Positions 24,315 through 33,523 of a stretch of DNA of 64,000 bases are shown here, one piece after another (the stretch's first letter is position 1; each line of letters starts with the position of its first letter). The translations under genes and the position numbers were made by a program. The stretch comes from an uncultured Alistipes sp. (GTDB taxonomy: Bacteria > Bacteroidota > Bacteroidia > Bacteroidales > Rikenellaceae), in NCBI GenBank assembly GCA_944323075.1, contig CALURC010000013.1, forward strand, positions 62,001 to 126,000, in the 5' to 3' direction. The notes below the pieces were generated by a model. That model saw nothing but the letters and a program-made list of their open reading frames with translations, was not told where the DNA came from and made no database searches.

Positions 24315-27300
24315 ATGAATAATTATTTCAAGAAAATCAACCTTATCGGAGGATGGTTCTGTTTCGTATTTGCGTCGGTGGTTTATCTGTTGACCATGGA
24401 ACCCTCTGCCAGCTTTTGGGATTGTAGCGAGTTTATAGCTACTTCATATAAACTTGAAATCGGACACCCCCCTGGAGCTCCGCTGTTTATGATGATTTCT
24501 CGGTTCTTTACGATCTTTGCCGGTCCGGAGCATGCTGCCGCGATGGCTAATGCCATGTCGGCGATTGCCAGCGGTGCGACCATCATGTTTCTTTTCTGGA
24601 GTATCACCCATCTGGCCCGTCGTGCGCTCAGAAGAACTGAAGATCAACTGACCAAAGCGCAGACTATTGCTGTAATCGGTGCCGGTTTGATCGGTGCCTT
24701 GGCCTACACATTTACCGATACCTTCTGGTTCTCGGCCGTTGAGGCGGAGGTATATGCACTGTCTTCCTTCTTTACGGCTATCATTTTTTGGGCCATCTTG
24801 AAATGGGAAAATGTGGCAGATGAACCCCATGCAAACCGTTGGCTCGTATTGATCGCTTATTTGACGGGATTGGGTATTGGCGTCCATTTGCTTAATCTAT
24901 TGACTATCCCTCCTATTGTTTTAATCTACTATTTCAGAAAATATCCTGTGACAAAATGGGGGGTTGTCAAAGCGTTGTGTGCCGCCGCAGCTATACTTGT
25001 CGCCTTCATGGTTGTCATTATTCCTGGTACGGTGGAATTGGGGGCTTGGTTTGATCGTCTGTTTGTTAACGGTTTCGGCTTGCCCTTCAATAGCGGTATT
25101 ACGGTGTACATCTTCCTGCTGTTCGCGCTGCTCGGCTGGGGGATATATTACACTCATAAAAAAGGAAAAGTTTTGGCAAACACCTTGGTGTTGTGTGTAA
25201 CTGTAGTGTTGTTGGGGTATGGTTCCTATGCTTCGGTAATTATCCGTTCTTGCGCAAACCCGCCGATGAACAGTAACGCTCCCGACAACCCTTATGGGCT
25301 ATTGTCGCTGTTGAATCGGGATCAGTATGGGGCTCGTCCTTTGTTAAAAGGGTATAACTATTCGGCTCCGACTATCGGTAATACGATGAAGACCGTTTAC
25401 TATCAAGGTGATAGCGGTCGGTATGAGTCAGAGGAGGTAATTTCGGGTTATGAGTATGACCCGAAGTTTATGACGCTTTTCCCTCGTATGCACGAACGGA
25501 GCGAAAATAGCATTCGGGCTTATAATAACTGGGTGAAAGTAAAGGGTAAGCAGATTCAGCACGGGGATGAAACCATTACCGTTCCGACGTTCGGAGAAAA
25601 TATGAAATTTTTCTTTGCCTATCAGTTGAATTTCATGTACTGGAGATATTTCCTCTGGAATTTCGTCGGTCGTCAAAGCGATATACAATCGACTGGTGAG
25701 ATCTCCGATGGAAACTGGTTGTCCGGAATACCTTTTATCGATCAGATTTTCCTTGGACCGCAGAAAAATTTGCCTGCGGAGATGAAAGAAAACAAGGGTC
25801 GGAATACCTACTATTTCTTACCTTTCATTCTTGGTATTATCGGATTGATTTTCCAACTCAATCGGGATGGGAAAAATTTCTCGGTCGTTATGGCCTTCTT
25901 TATTATGACGGGAGTGGCGATCGCTGTGTACCTTAATTCTCCTCCGGTTGAACCTCGTGAACGGGATTATGTCTTTGCCGGTTCGTTCTATGCCTTCTGT
26001 ATGTGGATCGGATTTGGTGTGCTCGCGCTGTTTGAGGCCGGAAAACGTTGGTTTAAAAAGGAGAGCGTATCTACAGCTGTGTTGGCAACCGTGATCTGTG
26101 CGGTTGTTCCGACGATCCTTGCAGCTCAGAACTGGGATGATCACGACCGTTCGGGGCGATTTGTAGCTCCTGATTGGGGTAAAAACTATTTGAATACGGT
26201 GTTGCCAAACTCCATTATCGTAAACTTCGGAGATAACGATACCTTCCCCTTGTGGTATGCGCAAGAGGTTGAGGGGGTTCGTAAGGATGTTCGAGTGATG
26301 AATGTGAACTATCTTGGCGGGGAGTGGTATATCGATCAAATGAAGCTCAAAAGCAACGATTCAGATCCAGTGCCCTTTAATTTGCCCCGGGATAAATATT
26401 ATGAAAATGAAGGTCTGTATGTCCAGGAGGTCTTTAAAAGTGCAACGGGAAAACAAGTGATTGACGAATGGGTTGCAGGTGATGATCCACGGACTAAATT
26501 GTCATATGGAGGAGAGAAATTCGATTATATTCCTACGCGCAAGATTGCTATACCGGTGAATAAGGAAAATGCAATTGCCAGTGGGATTGTACGACCTGAA
26601 GACGCTCACCTGATGGTTGATACTCTCTATCTGAATATCAGTAAGAGTGTTATTGCCCGTCATGAGATGATGTTGATCGACTTGCTGACGCATTTCGATT
26701 GGAAGCGACCCATATATTTTACTCAGGCTTTTGCGATAGATCAACTCGGACTGGGGTTGCAGGATTATCTGCAACAAGATGGTTTCCTCTATCGATTGGT
26801 GCCGATTGTTACAACTTCGGACGACATGTTCTTCAGAGGACGCGTTGATCCGGAATGTCTCTACGATAATTTGATGAACCAATATTCGTATGGAAACCTT
26901 TCTGACCCGAATGTGTATGTCGATCATACCGTAGAGACGAATGTTAATGCAACTTCTGTTCGCGTGCAATTCGCCAGATTGGCCAATGAATTGGTTGTGG
27001 CCGGCGATACGACCCGTGCTATTGAGGTGTTGGATAAAGTTGTGAAGGAGATCCCGTTCTCGCAGGTACGACACAATTATTTTACCCGATATATTGTTGA
27101 GGCGTATTACAAAGCAGGGGCTTTTGATAAAGGAAATGCTATTCTGGAAGATTATGCAAAAATATTGGAAGAATATATGGATTACTATTTGCAGTTCAAA
27201 GGGAAATATCGTGAGATGATTTTTGCTCAGTTGAACGATAAATATTCAGATCTGTATAATCTTTACAGTGTGGCGAGGGCGTACGGGCAGCAGGATCAAA

Positions 27301-27419
27301 CAAACGCTATAGAAACTTTCTTCAGGAAGCATGGCCTGATAGAAGAAAAAAGCGAACCGGTTGAGGAACAGCAAAATGTGTCTACTGGAGAGCAGCAAAA
27401 GGATTCTGCTGAAGTGTAA
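24315..27419 (+). CDS. DUF2723 multi-pass membrane protein
   Basis: A 1034-residue inner-membrane protein of the Bacteroidota DUF2723 family. The N-terminal signature (TMEPSASFWDCSEFIATSY then GHPPGAPLFMM) precedes about ten membrane helices up to residue 620, with a conserved PPVEPRERDYVFAGSFYAFC and NFGDNDTFPLWYAQEVEGVR in the extracytoplasmic part. The C-terminal 200 residues look helical and TPR-like, ending in an acidic Gln/Glu-rich tail. The family is thought to be related to C-type glycosyltransferases; substrate and function are unknown here. Confidence 0.85.
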   Translation: MNNYFKKINLIGGWFCFVFASVVYLLTMEPSASFWDCSEFIATSYKLEIGHPPGAPLFMMISRFFTIFAGPEHAAAMANAMSAIASGATIMFLFWSITHLARRALRRTEDQLTKAQTIAVIGAGLIGALAYTFTDTFWFSAVEAEVYALSSFFTAIIFWAILKWENVADEPHANRWLVLIAYLTGLGIGVHLLNLLTIPPIVLIYYFRKYPVTKWGVVKALCAAAAILVAFMVVIIPGTVELGAWFDRLFVNGFGLPFNSGITVYIFLLFALLGWGIYYTHKKGKVLANTLVLCVTVVLLGYGSYASVIIRSCANPPMNSNAPDNPYGLLSLLNRDQYGARPLLKGYNYSAPTIGNTMKTVYYQGDSGRYESEEVISGYEYDPKFMTLFPRMHERSENSIRAYNNWVKVKGKQIQHGDETITVPTFGENMKFFFAYQLNFMYWRYFLWNFVGRQSDIQSTGEISDGNWLSGIPFIDQIFLGPQKNLPAEMKENKGRNTYYFLPFILGIIGLIFQLNRDGKNFSVVMAFFIMTGVAIAVYLNSPPVEPRERDYVFAGSFYAFCMWIGFGVLALFEAGKRWFKKESVSTAVLATVICAVVPTILAAQNWDDHDRSGRFVAPDWGKNYLNTVLPNSIIVNFGDNDTFPLWYAQEVEGVRKDVRVMNVNYLGGEWYIDQMKLKSNDSDPVPFNLPRDKYYENEGLYVQEVFKSATGKQVIDEWVAGDDPRTKLSYGGEKFDYIPTRKIAIPVNKENAIASGIVRPEDAHLMVDTLYLNISKSVIARHEMMLIDLLTHFDWKRPIYFTQAFAIDQLGLGLQDYLQQDGFLYRLVPIVTTSDDMFFRGRVDPECLYDNLMNQYSYGNLSDPNVYVDHTVETNVNATSVRVQFARLANELVVAGDTTRAIEVLDKVVKEIPFSQVRHNYFTRYIVEAYYKAGAFDKGNAILEDYAKILEEYMDYYLQFKGKYREMIFAQLNDKYSDLYNLYSVARAYGQQDQTNAIETFFRKHGLIEEKSEPVEEQQNVSTGEQQKDSAEV

Positions 27420-27473
27420 AAAGAGTATAAGCAACGGCTCACGAAGCTGAAGTAAATAGAGTAGAGAAGTAGA

Positions 27474-27528
27474 GAGGTTCGAACGAAAGCGTAGTGGACA
27501 GGCGCGTAGTTTCGAACCTCTTTTATTT
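27474..27528 (+). terminator. Terminator after the DUF2723 gene
   Basis: GAGGTTCGAA (27474-27483) and TTCGAACCTC (27511-27520) form a 10-bp stem with a 27-nt loop, followed by TTTTATTTT. Confidence 0.75.
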
Positions 27529-27537
27529 TCAGAAATT

Positions 27538-28140
27538 ATGTTGAAATCTTGTTTTCAGGACCAATGGATCGAAGCCGGGTGCGATGAGGCTGGACGGGGC
27601 CCTTTGGCTGGTCCGGTTGCGGCTGCAGCTGTAATTCTGCCTGAAGGTTGGGAACATCCGTTACTCAACGATTCAAAGCAAATGAGCGAAAAGAATCGTT
27701 ATCTGTTGCGTGAGGTTATCCAGCAGCAGGCCGTTGCTTGGGCTGTGGCAATGGTTGAATCCGATGAGATCGATCGGATCAATATCTTGAATGCCTCGTT
27801 CCTTGCGATGAGCCGGGCTGTGGAACAACTCTCCGTTCGGCCTCAGTTGCTGTTGATCGACGGAAATCGTTTTAAATCCAAATTGGAGATCCCGTTTTGT
27901 TGTTTTGTCGGTGGGGATGCAACATTCGCTTCGATTGCGGCCGCTTCTGTTTTGGCCAAAACCTACCGGGATGATTATATGGTGAAAATCGCTCAAGAGT
28001 ACCCTATGTATAATTGGCAAAAAAATAAAGGATATCCGACCAAAGAACATCGGGATGCGATTCGGAAATATGGTCTGTCGCCATACCATCGGCTTTCGTT
28101 TGGTCGGATGCAAGATCAATTGGATTTATTCAATAATTGA
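27538..28140 (+). CDS. rnhB: Ribonuclease HII
   Basis: RNase HII removes ribonucleotides from DNA. The 200-residue protein has the acidic catalytic residues in GCDEAGRGPLAGPVAAAAV, the LLIDGNRF aspartate and the GGDATFASIAAASVLAKTYRD motif, then the C-terminal YPTKEHRDAIRKYGLSPYHRLSF. Length matches the family. It is the last housekeeping gene before the phage-derived cassette, which begins 311 bp later. Confidence 0.96.
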   Translation: MLKSCFQDQWIEAGCDEAGRGPLAGPVAAAAVILPEGWEHPLLNDSKQMSEKNRYLLREVIQQQAVAWAVAMVESDEIDRINILNASFLAMSRAVEQLSVRPQLLLIDGNRFKSKLEIPFCCFVGGDATFASIAAASVLAKTYRDDYMVKIAQEYPMYNWQKNKGYPTKEHRDAIRKYGLSPYHRLSFGRMQDQLDLFNN

Positions 28141-28181
28141 ATTTGTTGCCGGCGGAATTCATGATAGTTTATTTGGTCTAA

Positions 28182-28211
28182 TTTGTTGTAAATCACAATA
28201 TTATATCTTTG
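28182..28211 (+). promoter_or_regulatory. Possible upstream promoter of the phage cassette
   Basis: TTTG (28182-28185), 18 bp spacer, TATCTTTG (28204-28211). Transcription from here would pass through the dyad at 28249-28281. Confidence 0.5.
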
Positions 28212-28248
28212 TAGATTTTGTGTTGTTTATACAAAATTTAAAAAAATG

Positions 28249-28281
28249 TACTCCGCCCTCTTGACAAAAGGGGGCGGAGTA
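28249..28281. repeat. 10-bp dyad upstream of the phage cassette
   Basis: Perfect arms TACTCCGCCC (28249-28258) and GGGCGGAGTA (28272-28281) surround a 13-nt loop holding TTGACA. It could terminate rnhB or upstream transcripts, or serve as an operator because it encloses the -33 region of the next promoter. No T-run follows on the plus strand. Confidence 0.7.
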
Positions 28282-28292
28282 TATTATATTTG
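28261..28292 (+). promoter_or_regulatory. Likely main promoter of the phage cassette
   Basis: TTG (28261-28263, within TTGACA), 21 bp spacer, TATATTTG (28285-28292). The -33 element sits in the loop of the 28249-28281 dyad. A long leader of about 150 bp precedes the first gene at 28451. Confidence 0.6.
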
Positions 28293-28450
28293 TCAATAAC
28301 GAAATATGAAAGATCATAGAAACGAGCCAGGAAGGATAGTCCGTATTTATTAACAGAACTCGAAAAAAAATTTGTTGATATTGATAACTTTTATCTCGAT
28401 TCGAAAGATAGAGTGTTAATAACTTATTTTAACTTATAATTTATACGTAT

Positions 28451-28729
28451 ATGCAAGCATCAAAAAAAAGAAAAGTGACAGAGCGGTGTGTGTCAAAGAA
28501 AACACAAACACCGGTAGGAAAAATCTCTGTTTTCGTGGAGCAAACCGTTGATAATAATCCAGTTCGTTGTGCAACCTCTCGTTCTTTGGATGCGATGAAA
28601 ACAGCACATAGTGAAGTGGAACATCTGGTGAAAATCAGGGCTGATCATAAATTGTCAAATAGTCGTGCAAACAGTGTGGCTAAAGAGTTGAAAGAGTTGA
28701 TTAAAGTATTGTCTCTTTATAATTATTAA
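28451..28729 (+). CDS. Small basic protein, first gene of phage cassette
   Basis: A 92-residue, Lys/Arg-rich protein (starts MQASKKRKVTERCVSKK). The C-terminal half looks like one or two amphipathic helices (AHSEVEHLVKIRADHK and NSVAKELKELIKVLSLY). No family is recognised. It is the first frame after the cassette promoter and 77 bp before the tail-chaperone-like gene. A DNA-binding or accessory role is possible but unsupported. Confidence 0.6.
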   Translation: MQASKKRKVTERCVSKKTQTPVGKISVFVEQTVDNNPVRCATSRSLDAMKTAHSEVEHLVKIRADHKLSNSRANSVAKELKELIKVLSLYNY

Positions 28730-28806
28730 CAGCCTATCTGGTAATTAAAGAACATTATTAATAGTATTTCAACAGTATCTTAACAGAAAAACTGAGGTTG
28801 TCAACA

Positions 28807-29688
28807 ATGGTCTCTCTGCAAATCAATAAGCATACATATTTTTGTCCTTCTGACTGGGCGGAATTAAAATGGTCCCAGTTTATAGCGTTGAATCGTTTTG
28901 TTCATTGTCCCGAGAATACACGTACAACCGAAAATAACGATCAACGAAACCCCAACGATGTAGAAGAAAACAAACAATATTTTATACGGACAAATGCTGA
29001 AAAAGAGATAGAACTACTTATCCTGTTTTGCGGAGTTGAACAGCATATTGCCATGTGTGTCGATCCGATGGACCGGAAACAATTTGTTACATCTCTGATC
29101 CGGCATTTTATTGATCCACTGCAAATGGCTTTTAACCGACATGAGACTATGGACAGATCTATCGATGAGTCTATTCCTGATTCGATGACATTGCAAAAGC
29201 ACGAATTTCGGTGTGGCAATGAAACACTTTGTTTACCATTGTCAGAGCAGACGTTTGATGGTGAATGGGTACCTTTGTGTGAGGTGTCGGCGATTCAATG
29301 GTGTGAAGCGGCCGACCTCTATTTGGCCGATAAGTGGGAATATGCTCCTCTGATCGCTGCCGTGCTTTGTAAAGGAGAGGATTCGCGGTATATTGAACGT
29401 GTCGTTAAACGTCGTGCCGAATTGATGAGGGACATGCCTATGAGTATAATTACAGCGCTGTTCCTGGCGTTGAACGATGCTCACCGAAAAATGAAAGAAC
29501 TCTATTCTGCATGCTATTCCAAAAAATCAGGTGCAGTTGATTCCGCTCAAAAAGTGTCCTCCTTTTCGTGGAACGAGCTTCTGTTGTGGGCTGGACATTT
29601 TAGAGCCGATGAAATTGAACAAGTCCGTTCTATGAATTGTTACGACTTCATGGCTCTGGTAAATGGACGGATAAAGGCCGGTGACTGA
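28807..29688 (+). CDS. Phage protein, tail-assembly-chaperone-like
   Basis: A 293-residue protein with no catalytic motif. Its N-terminus (VSLQINKHTYFCPSDWAELK then WSQFIALNRF) has the pattern of proteins found just before tape-measure genes in Bacteroidota phages: a short beta-hairpin, then W-x-E-L, then a Q-(F/Y)-I helix. The rest is helical, with a second W-rich part (SAIQWCEAADLYLADKWEYA). A tail-assembly-chaperone role is inferred from this and remains tentative. I chose ATG 28807 over TTG 28798. No tape-measure gene follows. Confidence 0.5.
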   Translation: MVSLQINKHTYFCPSDWAELKWSQFIALNRFVHCPENTRTTENNDQRNPNDVEENKQYFIRTNAEKEIELLILFCGVEQHIAMCVDPMDRKQFVTSLIRHFIDPLQMAFNRHETMDRSIDESIPDSMTLQKHEFRCGNETLCLPLSEQTFDGEWVPLCEVSAIQWCEAADLYLADKWEYAPLIAAVLCKGEDSRYIERVVKRRAELMRDMPMSIITALFLALNDAHRKMKELYSACYSKKSGAVDSAQKVSSFSWNELLLWAGHFRADEIEQVRSMNCYDFMALVNGRIKAGD

Positions 29689-29718
29689 CAACGTCTTTAA
29701 TCTTAAAATCAAATTTAT

Positions 29719-30132
29719 ATGCTTAGAAATCAATTGTCTGCCGCGGTGAGAAATGCGGCGGAAAAGCTGGGGTATACCTTTTTCGAAGGATTCGGATACA
29801 GAATGAATGAAAAAAATATCAATTTCCCGGCAGCCTGGTGGTGTCCCCCGAAGATTCGTTCCGTCCGGGGACGTAATGAGGGAATAGTCGTTTATCGTGT
29901 CGAATTGATTCTTATGTCGGCAAATAAAAAATACGATGAAGTCGCGAAAAATCAGTTGTGGGATGAAATGGAAGAACACGCGCTGAAAATATATTCCGAT
30001 ATCGTGGATGAACAGGGGGTATTCTGTACGGACAATATTACACTTACTCCGGCTGAGTGTTCCCTTACGCGGCAAAGTGAACTTTCACTCAAAGCGGAAT
30101 TTGATGTGAAAATGAGTTTTATTTATGTCTAA
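29719..30132 (+). CDS. Putative phage tail-terminator/completion-like protein
   Basis: A 137-residue alpha/beta protein (MLRNQLSAAVRNAAEKLGYT...). One N-terminal helix is followed by strand-rich sequence containing WWCPPKIRSVRGRNEGIVVYRVELILM, split around residues 39-65, and ends in alternating hydrophobic strands (ELSLKAEFDVKMSFIYV). Size and layout resemble tail-completion proteins of siphophages, but I see no diagnostic motif. It lies 30 bp after the previous gene and 11 bp before the next, so all are cotranscribed. Confidence 0.45.
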   Translation: MLRNQLSAAVRNAAEKLGYTFFEGFGYRMNEKNINFPAAWWCPPKIRSVRGRNEGIVVYRVELILMSANKKYDEVAKNQLWDEMEEHALKIYSDIVDEQGVFCTDNITLTPAECSLTRQSELSLKAEFDVKMSFIYV

Positions 30133-30143
30133 ATATTGCCCCT

Positions 30144-31148
30144 ATGGATATTGTTAAGTTCCCGTCTCAGTATGCTTCTGCTTTTAAGGAAGCGATATGT
30201 CAGATATCGGCTCAACCTGACGAAATCGTTGAACTTGATCTGTTTGATCATGCAGGAACTGCGGTCATCGGAAGAAGAAGGTTTTATGGGGCAAGTTCAT
30301 ACGATGTGAATTTGGCTTATTGCGCACAAAGTCAGTTGAATGTATTGCCATTAAATACCGTACAATGTGCATTTGCTGTCCCTAATGGGAGGGCCGTAAA
30401 TGTAACTGTCGGCGTAGGTAGCATTAGAAAAACAACCATATTGACTGGAGGACAACGGACCTGTTTCTCTTATGAAAAATTATCGGAGTCTCCAGATGTA
30501 CTCGATATATCGACTGACGAATGGGATGAGATTGCTGTGATTGCGGAAGGTGGATCGATACGTGCTGAGGTGACTGTCGAAAAACCGACTCAAATGACCG
30601 TCGAGTTGGCTACTAAAACTGATGCACAAGGATTGTTGGTGTTCGCTCTTAAAATGTCGGATCTGGTAACCAAGCTGAAAACGGCTGGAAAAAGTTCATT
30701 GGAACCCGGCGAACATATGACAGTACGTATCTCGGATGGTGATGGTTATGTGCTGGCTGAACAGGTTTATCACATTGTGGATCCTTCGAATGACAATGTG
30801 CGGATATGTTGGTGGAATGCACTCGGGCAGATCGATTATTTTACCATGAGAAGGGTACAGGAGTCCTGGTTTGATCTGCAAAAAGAGAAAATACTGTTCT
30901 CGGATGGATATAAAATGACGGAGTGTCGAAGAGAACGCAATATGAGGGTCGTGTCCGATTTTATCTGTTCCGAACATGTCGAATGGTTAAGTGAAATCGC
31001 TTCGGCTCCCAGAGTGTGGATGTTGGAAAAGGGAGCATGGGTAAGAGTAGAAGTGGTTGATCAGAGTGTAAAATTGTCAGATACCGGACCCGTACAGATG
31101 GATCTTACCTTTAGATATAATGAACCGGAATTCTTACAACACGAGTAG
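30144..31148 (+). CDS. Phage tail-associated protein, unknown role
   Basis: A 334-residue mostly beta-rich protein with few charged runs and no signal peptide, membrane helix or catalytic motif that I can see. Position between the small tail-type gene and the 789-residue tail protein, with an 11-bp gap before and 3 bp after, marks it as a structural protein of the same particle. Possible roles are tail tip or distal tail. I do not recognise a named family. Confidence 0.45.
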   Translation: MDIVKFPSQYASAFKEAICQISAQPDEIVELDLFDHAGTAVIGRRRFYGASSYDVNLAYCAQSQLNVLPLNTVQCAFAVPNGRAVNVTVGVGSIRKTTILTGGQRTCFSYEKLSESPDVLDISTDEWDEIAVIAEGGSIRAEVTVEKPTQMTVELATKTDAQGLLVFALKMSDLVTKLKTAGKSSLEPGEHMTVRISDGDGYVLAEQVYHIVDPSNDNVRICWWNALGQIDYFTMRRVQESWFDLQKEKILFSDGYKMTECRRERNMRVVSDFICSEHVEWLSEIASAPRVWMLEKGAWVRVEVVDQSVKLSDTGPVQMDLTFRYNEPEFLQHE

Positions 31149-31151
31149 ATT

Positions 31152-33521
31152 ATGATCAAATTATTTGTAGACGATCGTCTCGTCGATATGGATCAGCAAA
31201 CTTCGGTCTCCATATCGCTCGGAATTGCCTCTGTGACGAAAATTGAGTCCGGACGTACGGGGTATTCAAAGACTATTCAGGTGCCTATGACCGCCAAAAA
31301 TCGAACTATTTTTGGAGATGCCGCTGAATTGCATGCTGCAGATGCATTTAATCAGGCTATACATACGGCTCGAATTGAAGTTGACGGGTGCGTCGTTATT
31401 GAAGGTACTCCAATGATGACGCGCTGTGCATCTGGAGCGCATGGAAACGGATGGTATCGGATGAATATTATCGGTGCTGGAAAAGAGTGGGTAAAAAGTG
31501 CTGCTGATAAGATGTTCAATGAGATCGAGATCGATTTCGAAAAAACGATCTCGGCAGATACCGTTGTACAAAGTTGGACGTGGAATGAACCCGTCCGCTT
31601 TTTCCCCGTACAGAGGGATCGTTTCGATGTGGTGAACAGCTCGCTTGATGGTGGGGTTAGACTTTTGACATTCTCGGACTATCATCCTTTTATTAATGTC
31701 CGGGCATTGGTTGATGCAATAGCGGCTGCAGGTGGGTATACAATCCATTCGCAATTTATGGACAGTGATTTTTTCAAGTCCTTGTACATGAGTGGAAAAT
31801 ATCCTGAAAAAGAGGTCGGGGGCCTGGTTGATGAGATGGGGTTTCTGGCCGGCAGATTCGACGATGTTTCGTCGACGGCAGATCGTTTCGGAAGAGTTTA
31901 TGCAGATCCGTTTACTCAAATCTCTTCTGTCGGAAATCTGGTCGATACGGCTGATCCGGATGAAACATCGGAAAATGTGACGATCGATGGGGTGTACAAT
32001 CATGGCGGCTGTTTCAAAAAAGATGAAAATGGACGGGTGGGGTATTATCCTCTTGAGAAAGTATCCGTAGGGTTTGAATATGAGCTGCACTATCGTTCGG
32101 ATTTCCGAATCGCAAGCCGAGATGAACTGAAGTGTTTTGACCGGGTTTATTTGGATGACGATATAGAACGGAAATATTCGGTGAAGAATCAGTATGTCGA
32201 CCGGAGAGATTCTTTCCATGATATGTGGAGCTATCTTTTGATTGTATTCGATCACAACGAAGGAAACAGTTATATGTTCTCTTTTGAACGTGAGGACGGT
32301 ACGGTGGTGCATAAAACGAATTTCTCTTCGAGATGCGTAACTATCGGCATGGAAGAGAGTGCAACTGTGAAAAATCCAAAATTATGGATTCAAAATGGTA
32401 CAGCATATCAGGTGTATGACGGTGATTGGGCGCTTTATGACGGTTACATTTCGGAGACCGGACAAATCGATATTGCATTGACCGTCCGTAGTGCGGCAAG
32501 TGAAGTCTCTTCAACGAATCCGAAATATTTTCACAGGATTCATTTCGGTGGTGCCGAAGAAGGTATGGAAATGACGCTTTATAAAACGACTCGACTGAGA
32601 TCCGTTTTTATGCCTCATCCGTGTGAAGGTCAGTCGATTTCCTTTGCTGATGTTGCTGCTCACAGAATCCGGCAAATTGAGTTGATGAATGCGCTTAAGC
32701 AGATGTTCAACCTCTATTTCTATACCGATACCTTGACCAAGACTATCTACATCGAACCTCGAGAAGCTTTTTATTCTAATACGACCATTGTGGATTGGAG
32801 TGATCGGCTGGATCTGGATAAACCAGTCGAAATCGAAGAGTTGGGGGCCGATTTGTCGCAGTATTTTACTTTGCGCTACCAGACGGGTGATGCCTATGCT
32901 GCCCGTTGGGATCAGGCTCAACAAACGGTATTCGGGTTGTGGAGTATGGAAATCTACAATCGGTTTGCTGAAGAGGGCGAACAAGTTTATCAAAATCCCC
33001 TCTTTGTGCCTACTTTGAACGAAACCGGGGCGTTTGCCGATGTGCCACAGGCATCGTTGATCCAGGTTGGCGATCGTTATGACGATGGTACGGAGGATTA
33101 TGAAAACCTGAATTTCCCTGCCAAGATTGTTCGGTTTTGTGGTATGAAAAGTCTTGATCAAGGACGTTGGGGCTGGCCTTCATACGGTATGGAATATCCC
33201 AAAATAGCGTTTCATGATCCGTCGGGTGACGCCCCTTTCTCTCTCTGCTTTGAAGATCGCGACAACTGTGAGGGGCTACATTCCTATTATGATAAAACGA
33301 TAGAGCTCTATAATAAAAGCCGAAGGGTGACACTCTATTTACGGTTAAGACCGGAGGATATTGAACCTTTTACATCGCCTAATGGCCTGTGCCGAGATTT
33401 CAGGGCTTTGTTTAAACTGAAAATCGCGGGTGAAACTCTTTGGTGTCGATTGGAAGAGATTTGCGACTATAATCCCGCCGCAAATACTTCGACCAAATGT
33501 ATATTCCTTAAAAATATTTAA
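31152..33521 (+). CDS. Large phage tail/baseplate-like protein
   Basis: A 789-residue soluble protein and the largest of the cassette. The N-terminus carries the pattern IESGRTGYSKTIQVPMTAKN followed by RTIFG, which resembles the (Y/F)SKT-I-(P)-x-T-x-x-N-x-(I)-F-G signature of Bacteroidota phage tail proteins. A central part contains ALKQMFNLYFYTDTLTKTIYIEPR, like hub proteins that hold a short helix then strands. No coiled coil or membrane helix, so it is not a tape measure. Probably the tail hub or baseplate component; inferred. Confidence 0.55.
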   Translation: MIKLFVDDRLVDMDQQTSVSISLGIASVTKIESGRTGYSKTIQVPMTAKNRTIFGDAAELHAADAFNQAIHTARIEVDGCVVIEGTPMMTRCASGAHGNGWYRMNIIGAGKEWVKSAADKMFNEIEIDFEKTISADTVVQSWTWNEPVRFFPVQRDRFDVVNSSLDGGVRLLTFSDYHPFINVRALVDAIAAAGGYTIHSQFMDSDFFKSLYMSGKYPEKEVGGLVDEMGFLAGRFDDVSSTADRFGRVYADPFTQISSVGNLVDTADPDETSENVTIDGVYNHGGCFKKDENGRVGYYPLEKVSVGFEYELHYRSDFRIASRDELKCFDRVYLDDDIERKYSVKNQYVDRRDSFHDMWSYLLIVFDHNEGNSYMFSFEREDGTVVHKTNFSSRCVTIGMEESATVKNPKLWIQNGTAYQVYDGDWALYDGYISETGQIDIALTVRSAASEVSSTNPKYFHRIHFGGAEEGMEMTLYKTTRLRSVFMPHPCEGQSISFADVAAHRIRQIELMNALKQMFNLYFYTDTLTKTIYIEPREAFYSNTTIVDWSDRLDLDKPVEIEELGADLSQYFTLRYQTGDAYAARWDQAQQTVFGLWSMEIYNRFAEEGEQVYQNPLFVPTLNETGAFADVPQASLIQVGDRYDDGTEDYENLNFPAKIVRFCGMKSLDQGRWGWPSYGMEYPKIAFHDPSGDAPFSLCFEDRDNCEGLHSYYDKTIELYNKSRRVTLYLRLRPEDIEPFTSPNGLCRDFRALFKLKIAGETLWCRLEEICDYNPAANTSTKCIFLKNI

Positions 33522-33523
33522 AT

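Noticed and set aside
31266..32312. 348-residue minus-strand open frame inside the 789-residue tail protein gene
   Set aside because: The plus-strand frame has consistent protein composition and operon spacing; the antisense frame is rich in His/Ile/Arg as expected of a reverse reading.
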